From positions 18,249,976 to 18,313,975 of the forward strand of contig NC_088298.1 of the NCBI RefSeq assembly GCF_032854445.1: 64,000 bases of DNA, in the 5' to 3' direction. The notes beneath the pieces were generated by a model that saw only the letters and a list, made by a program, of their open reading frames with translations, did not search any database and was not told where the DNA came from. The stretch's first letter is position 1. Each line of letters starts with the position of its first letter. Positions 11,101 to 22,230 of this stretch are shown here, piece by piece. A program made the translations under genes and the position numbers. The stretch is from Liolophura sinensis. Its lineage: Eukaryota > Mollusca > Polyplacophora > Chitonida > Chitonidae.

Positions 11101-11914
11101 TATAAAGAATCGACAAATGCAACAATACTTATTCAGTTGACATCACTGGTCATATGTGTTGGAAGTCTGACTCACCGGCTGCGTTCGCACAGTGGATACA
11201 GTGACTGCCTAGTGAACCGTAGATCCGGGGGTGATTGAACTTAAGATTTTGAAATAGGTTACGGTTACACATGCGCATTTCGTGAAACTGAGTCCAAGAT
11301 TTGTCTCCGAACTGAAGGGTAAAGGAGAACTGATTGGCTAATACTGCCACACAGACATTTTAGGTTGTTGATGCACTATACATTTCTGCACTTACTTTGT
11401 GTCGAGTTAAAATATATCAGAATTTTGTCTGTTTTGAATAAAACTGAAAACATTTTAGTCAGTGATACTTCCCACCCCTTTGGAGTTTACTATGGTAACA
11501 AATTGCTATCACCTCCTTTGCAGAAATCAAAGCTCAAAAATGGTGGTCATGCTAGGTTGATGTTTTGGTATGTTGTAGAGAAAAGTGCATTTCGGAGGAC
11601 AGTTTAATACGCCATCAAAAATAAGTCAAGGCAAGTAGGTATATACAGTTCGAAAAGTTCTGCCGGGGTGACTTGTGTAAGCAGCAGAATGATACCCTTT
11701 AACACGTGTTTTTTTTACTGTCAAATAACTTTTGTAGAAAATAAGTAAACTTGGCGGGGACAGATTCCCTCACAGTGACGCCTGCCAGATAACTTTGTAC
11801 TATTAGCGGTTCCAGAAAATCTGACCTTGTAACAAACTTTATGTTATAATTAGGATAACAAAATAAAAATGTTAACTATAAATCCCTGAGTTTTAATAAA
11901 TGATTATGCTTCTA
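11101..11914. other. Unassigned non-coding stretch
   Basis: An 80-codon frame at 11365-11607 shows no motif. No repeat homology within the window was noticed. Confidence 0.45.
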
Positions 11915-12321
11915 TCACATATGATTTGTAAGTGCCCATTTCTGAAATATTTCTGGAACAGAGAAATCAAAAAAAAATTAAATGAAAAAAAATCAAGAAC
12001 TTGGAATTAACTCTTATCTCTTTAAAGTCAGGTATTTACCAGGTAATAACATATAGCAAACTGTCGTGTGTACTGTGTTAGCGTGCGTAAAGATAGCGTA
12101 AGTTGAATTTCAGATTAGTTTCAGGTTGGCAGAAAACCACAGTGTGTTGCAGTTTGCTCAGTATTACACAATATATGTAGCTTAACACACAAGGACCGTA
12201 TGTGGGAAGGTGTGCAAGCAACCGTGGGTTTCCCCCGGTCACTGCCCGGTTTCCACCTGTCATAATGCTGGCCGCCGTCGTATAAGTGAAATATTCTTGA
12301 GAACGGCGTAAAACACCAATC

Positions 12322-12375
<54 letters not shown>

Positions 12376-12770
12376 ATAAATAAATAAATAAATAAATAGA
12401 TAAATAAATAAATAACACACAATGCTGATGAACACCAAACCAGATAAGACTGAACATGGATGTTATTTTGCCTGTAACTTTTTATAATGATGGCAGGGAC
12501 AAACTTATTGACGCTCCTAGCGCTCTAATTTGCACCGGGAGGTCAGTGAAATATAATTCGAGATTTGCAACGAATAAATTTCTAAAAGATGTCGTTCTGA
12601 AGAAATGAACACTCTCTGGATGCCTAGTACCTTAAATGAGACGGTAGTACCTAAGGAAGTCACAAGGTTCTAATCGCTATCGATTGTTGAAAAACTGAAT
12701 ATAAAAGTAATGGAGTCAAAATAAGTTGATATTCCATAAACTACTTTTAACTTTCAACATAATATCATTT
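11915..12770 (-). repeat. Dispersed module F, copy 2 (minus), split by a SINE
   Basis: Reverse complement matches 3795-4510. It parallels 15950-16652 in the same orientation: both carry tgtgtactgt, aagttaaac/aagttgaat, acaccaaaccaga and ggaagtcac/ggaggtaatc-type blocks in order. A SINE-A with its own target duplication is inserted at 12193-12412. Confidence 0.65.
12183..12422 (+). mobile_element. SINE-A copy, 5'-truncated, with perfect 10-bp target duplication
   Basis: Lacks the tRNA head and starts at ggaccgtatgtgggaagg (12193). It retains the cccggtttcc, cataatgctggccgccgtcg, ataagtgaaatattcttga and acggcgtaaaacaccaatca blocks. The tail is compound: (AACT)n at 12322-12372, then (AAAT)n to about 12412. 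TAACACACAA occurs at 12183-12192 and again at 12413-12422. Module F copy 3 shows the unoccupied arrangement (agcttaatatagatgtttag) near 16210. Confidence 0.92.
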
Positions 12771-13002
12771 GATTTTTTATATGAAGCACTTGTAGGCCAC
12801 ATCCAATGTAGACAATGTAAATTTTGTTGATGCTGGTTTAATGAAACGCTTGGCGTGGTGTGTGCCTGATCAAGAGTTTTTCGTTTTATTTCAATCTTTG
12901 TGAGACCTAAAAATGTCCTTTGTCACAAGTTTCACACATACAATGGAATTGGGCTGAATCCGAGTCTGTTATTAATCCACCTTTTTACTTTATTAAAGTT
13001 TT

Positions 13003-13105
13003 CGCCGGGATTAAGAATATTGCACTAATACGACGGCGGCCTGTATTATGGTGGGTAGGCGCCTGAATCACTATGCTAACCAGCTCGTCCACGGAGACCG
13101 CCCCC
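13003..13105 (-). mobile_element. SINE-A remnant with large internal deletion
   Basis: The tail end (ttaagaatattgcactaatacgacggcgg, then tattatggtgggt) is joined directly to the far head end (gctaaccagctcgtccacgg). The middle, including the B box region, is missing. Confidence 0.7.
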
Positions 13106-13269
13106 AATGTTTTAATATATAGACACAAATGACGATGCTCTATGTTTGTCCCATGTAATGTCTATTCTGTTGATGTGTACTGAAGCGCACTCCTCTTTCC
13201 GATATACTCAGAGGCACTAAGACCAACATAAAAACACCTTTTTCAACCGTCTTTGAGATCTCGTCGGTC

Positions 13270-13510
13270 GAGTTCACGCACGATTAATAGATGTGGATTT
13301 CGCTTGTACACGTCATGTCGTGCGTAGATGAAAACTACAGAGAAAACAGAACTCAGTAGCGCGCAAGATCATTCCGATATTTGTGCGAAGAGTATGCCTG
13401 TTCACATCCGTAAGTACGTCTATTCAACCAAGAAAAACCTTTAATGCCCACGTATGGTTTCCAGCACGGTTGTGCCCATTTAGCAAAACCCCACGGAAGT
13501 GATGTGAAGG
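13270..13510 (-). repeat. Dispersed module E, copy 1 (minus)
   Basis: Reverse complement reads gggcacaaccgtgctggaaa, then catacgtgggcattaaaggt and a far part attaatcgtgcgtgaactcg. It matches 19555-19762 and 21190-21345. Short peptides containing WAQPC or LAQPC in two copies reflect nucleotide homology, and frames are not maintained. Confidence 0.6.
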
Positions 13511-13519
13511 TGCGTAGAT

Positions 13520-14190
13520 AAAATACAAAGTGCAATAGGTTTATGCGTACGGAGTGATTTCCTCCCCAGCCGACCCTGTTTGTGTCTGCTGGACCTACGA
13601 CTGGAGAAACAAATCAGCAGGTACACTCCGCTTAATGACGTTTCAGGCCAGAGCGGGGAATGTGTGTTTTCCGTGCATCTAAAGTTAATTAGAATAATAA
13701 TAAAAGACACCGTTTTATTTTAATAACTTTAATCCAAAATGCAAAAAAGAAGTCTCTTCATACATGTACCTTGATTTCTTTTACGGTTTAACAAAGCTGA
13801 ACAAATATTTTAAACTGACATTTTGACATGTGGTATAACACAAAGAAATCTTATTCCCGCTATATCTCGTTAAATGTGTGTAGTGCGGCTGTCATGCCAC
13901 ATCACTAGTTGACAAATGAAGCTTCTATTCTTCGCCACCATTTTTGTAAAAGTATATATGTATATATAAGAATATACATATACGTAAAAAGTCCGGCACT
14001 CAGGTAAAATACTACACCGCAATCATACTTGTCTCGCCTTCAGCAGCACAACCCGGATTCCCATCAGCATGCTTATTTTATGGCATATCAGCATAACGCC
14101 GCACTTAATGCATACAATTTTATTTGACTGACCTGACGGCCTACAGATTCAAGGATGTATAAAACTGTCATGATCCCATATGAAACAGCC
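13520..14190. other. Unassigned non-coding stretch
   Basis: Contains a small self-complementary run around 13950-13985 (tatatgtatatataagaata tacatata). No gene or known repeat seen. Confidence 0.4.
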
Positions 14191-14192
14191 GC

Positions 14193-14302
<110 letters not shown>

Positions 14303-14471
14303 TTTCTGTTTCCAGAAAAGTTCGATGATATGCTCTGGCCATTCCTCCTTACTCCAGGCATGAGTGACTGAATGCTCAATGCTCATCAGTGAAATATTTC
14401 AACCAACCTTTTTATACAGCGATCAATCAATTCGAACACCATATCATCCCTGGTTTGTACGTTAATTCGTT

Positions 14472-14893
14472 GCTAATAATAAGCATACTCCTTACAACGC
14501 ATGCGTCGCTCTCTACCTTTCACTTTATACCACTGCCACCACTAGGCAAGCTTGACCTTTGGAGCCTGTGAGACACACATAGGCTTGTTTAGGGTTAGCC
14601 TCATCACTTATGCCCTCCCGCGGAACTATTTAATCAGCATTCATCAATAAAAATTTTTTTAGGTGTTGGTTAGAATCATGTTGTACATGTGCTAAATAAA
14701 GGGAGTGTATGTATATGAAGTATTGTTAATAGACACAAAGGTTGAGACGGATTGTTTGTGTTTTTGACATAACTTCCTGCCTCACCGTAACCCCAGTGAC
14801 CTCGGCGTTGTTCAAAATTTCTGTACAAAATTTACTAGTGGTTTACTAGGTAGAGAGCGACGCATGCTCAGTAAGGAGTATGAATAATAAGTT
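14472..14893. mobile_element. Possible MITE with inverted ends of about 46 bp
   Basis: 14472-14518 (aataataagcatactcctta, gcatgcgtcgctctctacct) is the near-exact reverse complement of 14848-14893 (aggtagagagcgacgcatgc, gtaaggagtatgaataata). The roughly 330-bp interior has no ORF. No target duplication is evident, so the outer boundary is uncertain. Confidence 0.55.
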
Positions 14894-14954
14894 CATTCTG
14901 AAACGTTTTTATGTGTGAATATTTAAACCTTACGGAGGCGTCCGAAATGTGAGA

Positions 14955-15030
14955 CAACCGTTCCCCGGGCTCTGCCAGGTTTCCTCCAGCAGTCAAGTAC
15001 GTAAGATATTATTGAGACGTAAAACGTGAA
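14955..15030 (+). mobile_element. Short SINE-A fragment
   Basis: Only the cccgggctctgccaggtttcc block and a degraded tail (attgagacgtaaaac) are recognisable. Confidence 0.5.
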
Positions 15031-15294
15031 ATATGGCCTATTATCTAGTCTTATTATTTCCATCTCTTCATGAAAATGCCTGACTAGTGGCAAATTACTA
15101 TCGCAGCAGTCCTTCATACGTCATTGGAATAAATGAAAGTATGGCTTAACACCACAACAGCAATGTTTCAGTATACCATGGCGACTGCCATCGCTGAAAA
15201 CTGCTGACAACATTAATTCCCATGTAACAATCGTCAGTTAGAACTATACACTTTTTGTTACAAATTGTGGTGACAATTTTATTAATAAAGCTGG

Positions 15295-15482
15295 AGCCTC
15301 CGTGGCTCAGTTGGCTAGCGCGCTAGCACAGCGTTATGACCCAGGAGTCTCTAACCAATGCGCTTGCCGTGAGTTCAAGTCCAGCTCATGCTGGCTTCCT
15401 CTCCGGCCGTAAGTGGGAAGGTCTGTCAGCAACCTGCGGACTTTCGTGGAATTCCCCCGGGCTCTGTCCGGTTTTGTCCATA
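15295..15482 (+). mobile_element. SINE-A head copy, 3'-truncated
   Basis: Excellent A box (TGGCTCAGTTGG) and B box (GAGTTCAAGTCC) with the intervening ctagcgcgctagcacagcg. The copy stops after gctctgtccggttttgtcc and lacks the tail. It forms an inverted pair with the copy at 15622-15792. Confidence 0.85.
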
Positions 15483-15621
15483 TTGTAATCAGGACAGCTT
15501 ATTGTAATCAGGACTAGCGTGAATCATTTTCAAATGACCTATTCATTGCATTCAAATTGGGACATTCTGAACAAAGTGACAAAGCAACAAAGACTAACGA
15601 GAATCAATCTTCAGTGAAGAC

Positions 15622-15792
15622 ACCGGATAGAGCCCGAGGGAAACCCCAGGGCCATCCGTAGGTTATTGGCAGATGTTTCCAGAGAGAAAGCCAGCTTGAG
15701 ATGGGCTTGAACTCACAGCGACCTCATTGGTGAAGGTCTCCTGGGTCATTGCGACTCGCTGACACGCTTACCACCTCAGATAAGGAGGCCCC
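15622..15792 (-). mobile_element. SINE-A head copy, 3'-truncated, inverted partner
   Basis: Reads ccggatagagcccgagg, then tgggcttgaactcacagcg (B box complement) and ends ataaggaggcccc. It breaks at almost the same internal point as its partner at 15295-15482. The 140-bp spacer contains attgtaatcaggac twice in tandem. Confidence 0.8.
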
Positions 15793-15949
15793 AAGAAATG
15801 TAACTTTAAACTTGATAATCTGGTTACATATTTCACCTGGCATGACAAGTTAACGGCAGACAACCACATGTGCTCTCGAGCAGGTTTCACGTTTGATTTT
15901 GGTATAGATGCGCCATGCTGCGTATTAGCATACATTAACAAGTGTTATT

Positions 15950-16652
15950 TTTTACATGCATTTTTGTAAGTACCCCATCTCCGAAATAAAGAAATTAAAA
16001 AAAAAATTAGAATTAACATTTATCAGTTTGAGATGAAAGTGTATAATCTATTTTGTGTTGCACAGCCATTCGCTATGCTATATAAAAAGAAAACAATTCC
16101 TTATGTGTACTGTATCTGCATGCGATCTGTAGCCTAAGTTAAACTTGGGTTAACATCCGTTCTAAGCTCAACTGAAAGAGGAAACCCAAGTGTAATCTTA
16201 ATAAGATCAAGCTTAATATAGATGTTTAGTGTACACCAAACCAGAGCAGATTCAAAATAGATATTGTCATTGTCGTATTGCGCTTGGATTTTAAAAACGA
16301 TCGTAGTTACAGCATTCACAAACGCTCCCACTGTAAGCTGCACCGAATGGCCCATTGGGTACGTGTAATTCGAGATTACGCAATACGTTACAATGACTGA
16401 ATTTCCTTAAGGACGTCGTTTTAAAAGAAACGAACAGTTTGAATGCCTTGCACATGAGATAAGACGACACTAAGATGAGGTCGGCGAGGAGGTAATCAGT
16501 TTCTGATCGCAACCGATTGTTGAAATCTTGCCGATTTGCTGCAAACAGGATATGAATCTAATGGAATCTGATTGGGTGGATGTGCTCAGGACTACTTTCA
16601 GCTTTTGAAGCAAAACTATTCCAGTCTCTATTTGAAAGAGGCTATCCCCTGC
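15950..16652 (-). repeat. Dispersed module F, copy 3 (minus)
   Basis: Reverse complement of the F blocks: tttcaaatagag, tcagattccattagattcat, aagatttcaacaatcggttg, gattacctcctcgccgacct. The SINE found inside copy 2 is absent here, so this copy shows the empty site. Three ORFs of 73-77 codons on minus overlap the module without a common frame. Confidence 0.65.
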
Positions 16653-17430
16653 TTGTACGCTTGTAATTAACTTCTTTATATCCCCAATGCATAAAGATAC
16701 CATTCAGTTGTGTAGCCGCGCAGGCCGGAAATACCGACTTTTACCTTGGCATCGCTTCTTTAGCAGGTATGTTTTTAAATTCGCTTTTCATAGCAGGTAA
16801 TCTTAGCTTTTCACTAAACTGTTATACGATACCTGTTAAGGCGTGCGGTATCTCGATTTGTTACTTATCAAACAGGTGATATTTTTTGTAATTCTCCAGG
16901 TTTGGCTTTTCTTTGGAACCATCTATCTGAGAGAGATGTTAACTTTGTTAAATGATCCAATATTTAGGCCACCTTAGATCACTTGGAAATGATTCACCGG
17001 AGGTCAAATTCCCGAAAGACGAGCTGCATTCATAAAGTTGTCATCACAGTGTCTAACAAAATGTATATAACTTTAACCAACGACATGGGAATAGATGTAG
17101 TCGGCAGTTTCCAATGATGACGATATGGCTGAAACAATGACCATGTGGCGTTAAGCCACGATTTTTTTTATTCATTGCAATGATAACAGAAAGACTATTG
17201 CCACATGGTGCAAGGGTTCGCGTAAGTTTGCTACTATTAAAACATTTCCATGAACAGTTGAAATAATTAATAAGAACCTGAAGTAAATTAGCAAGAGCCG
17301 TTGAACAACAAACTTATCAACAGTAACCAATTAAGGTAAAGGCAAGCAAATGGTATCGTTTTTGATATGATTGATCGGTGAATAAAACAGCTCGCCGAAA
17401 TGTTTCACTCATGCGGATGCGGTCAATATC
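16653..17430. other. Unassigned non-coding stretch
   Basis: No repeat match, exon-like ORF or structured RNA noticed. Confidence 0.4.
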
Positions 17431-17959
17431 ATGGCTGGTGGCGGCCGAACTACCCGGGCAGTACCACCGGCCTTTACTCTAAAATCATCAGTTTGTCACG
17501 TATACAATATATATCACTTTGCACTACACAATGTTGGCTCTTTTTCAGCCAACACGAAGAATGACTGTCAGCTGACTGGAGAGGAACCGTTGTTCCTCAT
17601 CGGTTCGTCACAGTTTCACACATCTACGAACCTCTCCGCCGTCATGTCATTAAAATACCTTTGTATACATTACATACGGTGATGAAAAAAAGGAAGAGTT
17701 CATACGCAGAAACCGATAAACGCCATTCTGAGTAAATTTAACGTTAGCATGCCTCGACACTGTTCGAACCGTCTCCTTCTTGTCTGTGAAGTCAGTTTTC
17801 CTGCAAAAGCCGATTAAACCCTTCTGTCGAGCAGCAAAATATAACGATTGTTTTCAAACAGCGATAAGCGCCACGATCTATTTTTAACAACTCCCGATAT
17901 ATCCGTTCAGCCACTCAGCGGGTTGAATTGAGGTCACGTGTGTTGCAGTTTTGTACAAA

Positions 17960-17998
17960 ATGGCAGCGCACATGTTTGGCCGACGTGTGACCGTTTGA
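17960..17998 (+). CDS. Possible upstream ORF, 12 codons
   Basis: ATG in a favourable context (tacaaaATGGca) opens a 12-codon frame ending in TGA about 40 bp before the ATG at 18040. The aaaATGGC core resembles a YY1-like promoter element, an alternative reading. It is supported only by position ahead of the coding-like ORF. Confidence 0.15.
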   Translation: MAAHMFGRRVTV

Positions 17999-18039
17999 CA
18001 ACACAAGTCGCATCTAAAGTAACATAAACTGCGTGGATA

Positions 18040-18225
18040 ATGGAAAACTTCGATGATATCCTTGAGCAAGTCATTCAGTCCCCAAGAGGACGGAAGCAAA
18101 AGCGGCTGCCAGGGAAATCTCCTCGAGCGATAGCGAAAAGGGTTCGTCATAGTGGGGATGAGAAAACGCCAGTGATATCTTGTAACCACAACAACCATAG
18201 TGTGTGCGTCGCAGCTTCTCTCTGA
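18040..18225 (+). CDS. Coding-like N-terminal fragment rich in basic residues; function unknown
   Basis: A 61-codon frame from an ATG preceded by an in-frame TAA. It begins MENFDDILEQVIQSPRGRKQ, an acidic start followed by a strongly basic run (RGRKQKRLPGK and AIAKRVRH), then a C-x-H ... C arrangement (SCNHNN...SVC) that could start a zinc-binding fold. Composition looks like protein, unlike most ORFs here. It ends where a SINE-like tail begins (tgaacacgacgttaaacacc at about 18222), so the gene appears cut or ended by a repeat. I recall similar openings in uncharacterised, multi-copy, transposon-associated mollusc proteins, but that is unverified. It may be a real first exon or a dead fragment. 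Confidence 0.4.
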   Translation: MENFDDILEQVIQSPRGRKQKRLPGKSPRAIAKRVRHSGDEKTPVISCNHNNHSVCVAASL

Positions 18226-18268
18226 ACACGACGTTAAACACCATTCATTCACTCACACACTCACTGGA
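18222..18268 (+). mobile_element. SINE tail fragment
   Basis: The word tgaacacgacgttaaacacc followed by (attc)/(actc) repeats is a tail related to those of SINE-A, -B and -C. It terminates the coding-like ORF upstream. Confidence 0.55.
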
Positions 18269-18269
18269 A

Positions 18270-18780
18270 AGGAAGCTAGCTCTCGACAAACTTTGCTAAG
18301 AGGGCGCTGGAAGCTCTCATTCACCGCCCTCGGAAAAGAAAATAATTCAACATTACTAATTAAACTAATTAATACCATTGTGTATTGTTTAAACTGTTAA
18401 AAATCGACGAAAATGTGGATTTATCTGGATTTGATTAAAACGTACCATGGATATGTCTGTTTCTGAAATGAAACAGACACTAGAAGTTAAGTTTACCTAT
18501 TATTTACTACATGGGTTGCACTCTTAAATTTACAATAGGTAATGTTTTACCAAGACTTGTGAAAATATGACGATCAGAAAACAAGAAATCTATCAAAATG
18601 GAAAAAATGGATTTATCTGCTTTTGCGTATGAACTCTTCAAATGGACGCCGTTGTGGTGAGATCCGAGCGGATGCAGATGGAGTGATGCTGCAGAAACAC
18701 CATGGTGTCATTGTAAGAATGGGTCCCGCGTGTGATATGACCACGGTGTTTTACATAAGAACCAAGCTCTCTACATGTAT
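18270..18780. other. Unassigned non-coding stretch
   Basis: Nothing recognised. It lies between a SINE tail and a D-module end. Confidence 0.4.
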
Positions 18781-18789
18781 GTTTAAAAA

Positions 18790-19060
18790 AAATGTTTAAA
18801 CAATATACCTACGTGATGATGTGCAGCAAGATCTCCAGCGTTCATTATCCAGAGGCAGAAAATGGACGTTTGCTTTATTTCATCCATGACATACTTTTGA
18901 TCTTTTCTGTTAGCTTTGGTCAAATGTAATTGATGAATAATGCGCTGCAGTGAAGTAAGGCGATAACCAGTGTTTGGAACTGCGGGATGGTTGAGAAACA
19001 TACTACAAGAAAAGATAAAAGAAAAACATCGGTGACGAGAGATTTGATTCAGACTTCTCC
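18790..19060 (+). repeat. Dispersed module D, 3' part only
   Basis: Matches the right end of the D copies at 5450-6440 and 22800-23650: ttcattatccagaggcagaaa, gatgaataatgcgc, gaagtaaggcgataaccag, aaaaacatcggtgacgagag. Confidence 0.5.
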
Positions 19061-19244
19061 AAGTTTTTTTTTCATTGCATGAACTTCAGTCTATCGTAAA
19101 TTCGCATTCATTCACAACTATTTCAAACCCACGAAGCTGTTACGAATACTTGCGAATCAATGCAAGTTTACGTCCAGTTACAGAATTTTTGAAAATTGTC
19201 GCCGACATAAAAAAAATCGAACATAAATTCATTACGAACGCTCA

Positions 19245-19336
19245 CAAATCAATACAAACCACTGTGAATGCCAATACAATTACACAACGACAAATCAATA
19301 CAAACTACTGTGAATGCTAATACAATTACACAACGA
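19245..19336. repeat. Tandem duplication of a 46-bp unit
   Basis: The unit caaatcaatacaaac-actg... through attacacaacga occurs twice in a row with two visible base differences (accac/actac, gccaa/gctaa). Confidence 0.85.
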
Positions 19337-19554
19337 CGTCAAATTAACTTTAAGTGGAAACGGGGCTTTAGCAGGAAAAGTCATTGAACGGGATGTACCT
19401 GGTGATTTGTTTAGCCAATCTCAACAGAAATAGGTACAAACAAGTACGGTTGTGGAGGAAATCGCTACGCACAATCTGCCATTTACATAGATCGGATTCT
19501 GTATTTTACATACGCATCTGTAATCGGTCGAAGTAAATCACTTCTATGAAGCTT

Positions 19555-19762
19555 AGCTAAGGTGGCACAAACGTACCGGAAACCGTACGTGGACATTGAA
19601 AGGTTTTTGAGGTAAGAATAGAAATAATTACGACTCTATATAAATATCACGATCTAACCAGACTTGAATGTCGCGTGCTATTCAGTGCTGTTTTCTGTAA
19701 TTTCCTGGACACGATGTGAACAAATGCAAACTAATTTATTAATCGTACGTGAACTCGAATTA
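19555..19762 (+). repeat. Dispersed module E, copy 2
   Basis: Contains gtggcacaaacgtaccggaa, gtacgtggacattgaaaggt, gctattcagtgctgttttct and attaatcgtacgtgaactcg, matching the minus copy at 13270-13510 over its length. Confidence 0.6.
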
Positions 19763-19809
19763 TTAACTATCGAAATCTATCGAGAGGAGAGTGTGTGGAA
19801 CTATGCGTG

Positions 19810-20390
19810 AAACAAACAGCCAGTGCAGAGCCATTTATACCTAAGTTTACGGTGGAATGTAACACTGCACGTCGATTTTTCATAATCGCTGTGATGTATA
19901 TTGTTTTGGTACAGTGGTAGATCAGAAGGTCTTCAAATATCTGGTAAGTTTCAGTTTGATTGATGATACTACCTTCATCATGTCTGGATTTCCTGGACAG
20001 AACGTCTCTTCTGGATATAGAGCAATCTCCTGAAAGCAACTTATCTTAACAAAAGTGAACCAACGAATGAATCGGATTGTGTCATCATGGCGCCCCGTTG
20101 AGCACACCCTTTACCATTTACAATCGTCTGATATGTTCATCCGCTAATTTACAATGAAAACTTAAGGAAGATTTCGTAATAATTCAAAGCAATCTGAAAC
20201 TGCTGGACCATTACCAACGGTATTTTCCCCAGACAGGCGTGCGTAAGAGGGACTTATGTATAATCCGCTTCAATAATGTTAAACCAAAGTATGCCTACTT
20301 TGCCTCTCCTGACAACATATGTTGACATTTGTTGTATCTATTTGGCTTGGGCAGTCAGAGTACTTGAACCAATGCCAGACAATCAGTAAA
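19810..20390 (+). repeat. Dispersed module D, copy 3
   Basis: Shows aatgtaacactgc, cgctgtgatgtat, ggtacagtggtagatcagaa, attgatgatactaccttcat, then ctcctgacaacatatgttga and gaaccaatgccagacaatca. A second, more diverged D copy follows in the same orientation. Confidence 0.65.
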
Positions 20391-20469
20391 AGTCATTCAA
20401 ATGACCGCCATCAGATACTTTTGGCAACAATCGATCACTCAAACACTGCCGATGTCATTTTTGTATGGA

Positions 20470-20960
20470 GGCACACTCATGTTATAACACAGATGCAATT
20501 TATACCAGATGGCCTTCTGTTATCTATTGAGATTCACCTTGATTGATCATGAAATTTCCCCCTGTCACGAGAAAGGGATTTCCGGGACAGAATGTTGACG
20601 ACTCTTTTGGGTGACTACAGCATTCTTTTGAAAGCAATTTCAAAGGCAACAAGAATGAAGCCATTCATTTAATCGGGCTGTAACGTTATGGAGTCTCGCA
20701 GTTCAGAGTGTTCTCACTGTTAATTAAAAACTTGCGGACGATTTTCCTGAAATTCCAAACTAACCCAAATTACGGTACTGTTAGCGAACATGATTTTCCA
20801 AGGTAGTTGTTTGCCAAATGCAATTGTGTAGAAACGCCTCTTATAATTTGAAACCGTAGTGTGTCAACTTCCTCTTCATGCAGCTTGTGGACATTTGTTT
20901 CATCTATTCTGTTTGGGCAGTCATTGTACTTGAACTAATGCCAGATAATCAGTAGAAGAT
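20470..20960 (+). repeat. Dispersed module D, copy 4 (tandem to copy 3)
   Basis: Shares gggatttccgggacagaatgttga, cattcatttaatcgggctgt, gcgga-cgattttcctgaaattcc and gaactaatgccagataatca with copy 3. The two copies are adjacent and head to tail, so this is a local tandem duplication. Confidence 0.6.
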
Positions 20961-21189
20961 GTTGAATGAAAAAAAAACCTGTCTGGTAAAGGATATAGCC
21001 AGTGCGGATACACTAAGATTAACCACTGAAATTAGTCAGAATATACTTTTGTTGACACGGATGGGCTTTTGCGTGTGGAGACTATTTATTGTTTACTCAT
21101 TGGAGATCGATGTGGCTAAAGTATTGCTAAAGTGTATTAAAGCTAAAGTGCTATTGTCTATAACCGGAGAAAGGAAATTACTTGTATTC

Positions 21190-21345
21190 AGTTTAACTAA
21201 TTTGGCACAACCATGCCGAAAATCGTACTTGGAGATTAAAAGGTTTGTGGGGTATGAATAGAAATGGTTATGACTGTACTAGCCTGACTTTATAAAATGT
21301 CAGGACTGAGCCAAATATGGACCATCTTGCGTGATACTGAGCGCT
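21190..21345 (+). repeat. Dispersed module E, copy 3
   Basis: Carries tttggcacaaccatgccgaa, gtacttggagattaaaaggt, gtatgaatagaaatggttat and cttgcgtgatactgagcgctg. It precedes a module F and a module D copy in the E-F-D order seen elsewhere. Confidence 0.6.
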
Positions 21346-21817
21346 GATTACATCAATTTTAAATCACGCAAATCACGCAATAAACACAAAGCCAAAATCA
21401 CATTTATTAAACTTGCGAAAACTCAACCGATGTAAATGTCTTTTTTTACACAGGCGATTCGGATTGGTGGTTTTTTGTTTTATCTTGGAGGCTCAGAATA
21501 AATCAATACATCAGCACTAATTGGGAGAATGACCATCCATTGAACAAACATAAAACACAGTTATTTGTGCTTATGTCAAGGAAAGTCCAGGGATCAGCCC
21601 AGTTCCATATTTTATGTGAAACTATGCTCATGTAATGTGTAAGGTCTTACAAAGATTAAAATAAAATGCGCGAAATTTCCTGCCGTCTGTCTAGCTGACG
21701 AGGACTACAGCGCGTTCTATACCCCGCGGTGGAAAAAATCTCAATCGTATGCACTAGACACCTATCTTCATTAAAGAGTCTCAATTAAGCAGCACTGTAA
21801 ACCTTTTCAGTGTGTGC

Positions 21818-22230
21818 ACTTGGAATGGCCTACTTCAAAAAGAAACCGCCATAATATTACACATTAACTTAAAAATTTTGCTGTCTACATGGGCTAAATC
21901 TGACTGTGTTAGTTTTATATCCTTTTTGCGTTGATTCACCAAGATTTCAACAATCGACATCGCTTAGAACCTGATGACTTCCTTACCGCCCTCGTCGTTT
22001 TGCCATCATATCCTATGTGCAAGGCTTCCAAAGTGTGTTATCGAATAATACGTCACAAGTCGTTCCGTGCAACGTTTCCAAACTTCAAAAGAAATTAGTC
22101 CTTCCAAAATGGATTTTCATTTTCTCGAATAATACGTCAACAGCCACTGGGCGCAATATCCTCATTTTAAGAACCCACAGCCAGAATGTTTATTTTAAGC
22201 CTGTCATGGTTTAGGGGTACACTAAACTTC
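21818..22230 (+). repeat. Dispersed module F, copy 4
   Basis: Matches 3795-4240 block by block: tggcctacttcaaaaagaaa, gttagttttatatcct, aagatttcaacaatcgacat, cctgatgacttccttaccg, gtcacaagtcgttccgtgca, attttaagcctgtc. Confidence 0.65.

Noticed and set aside
17431-17682. 83-codon plus ORF starting MAGGGRTTRAVPPAF with good start context.
   Set aside because: Only the first 20 or so residues look coding. No domain or donor is clear, so support is too weak to list as a gene.
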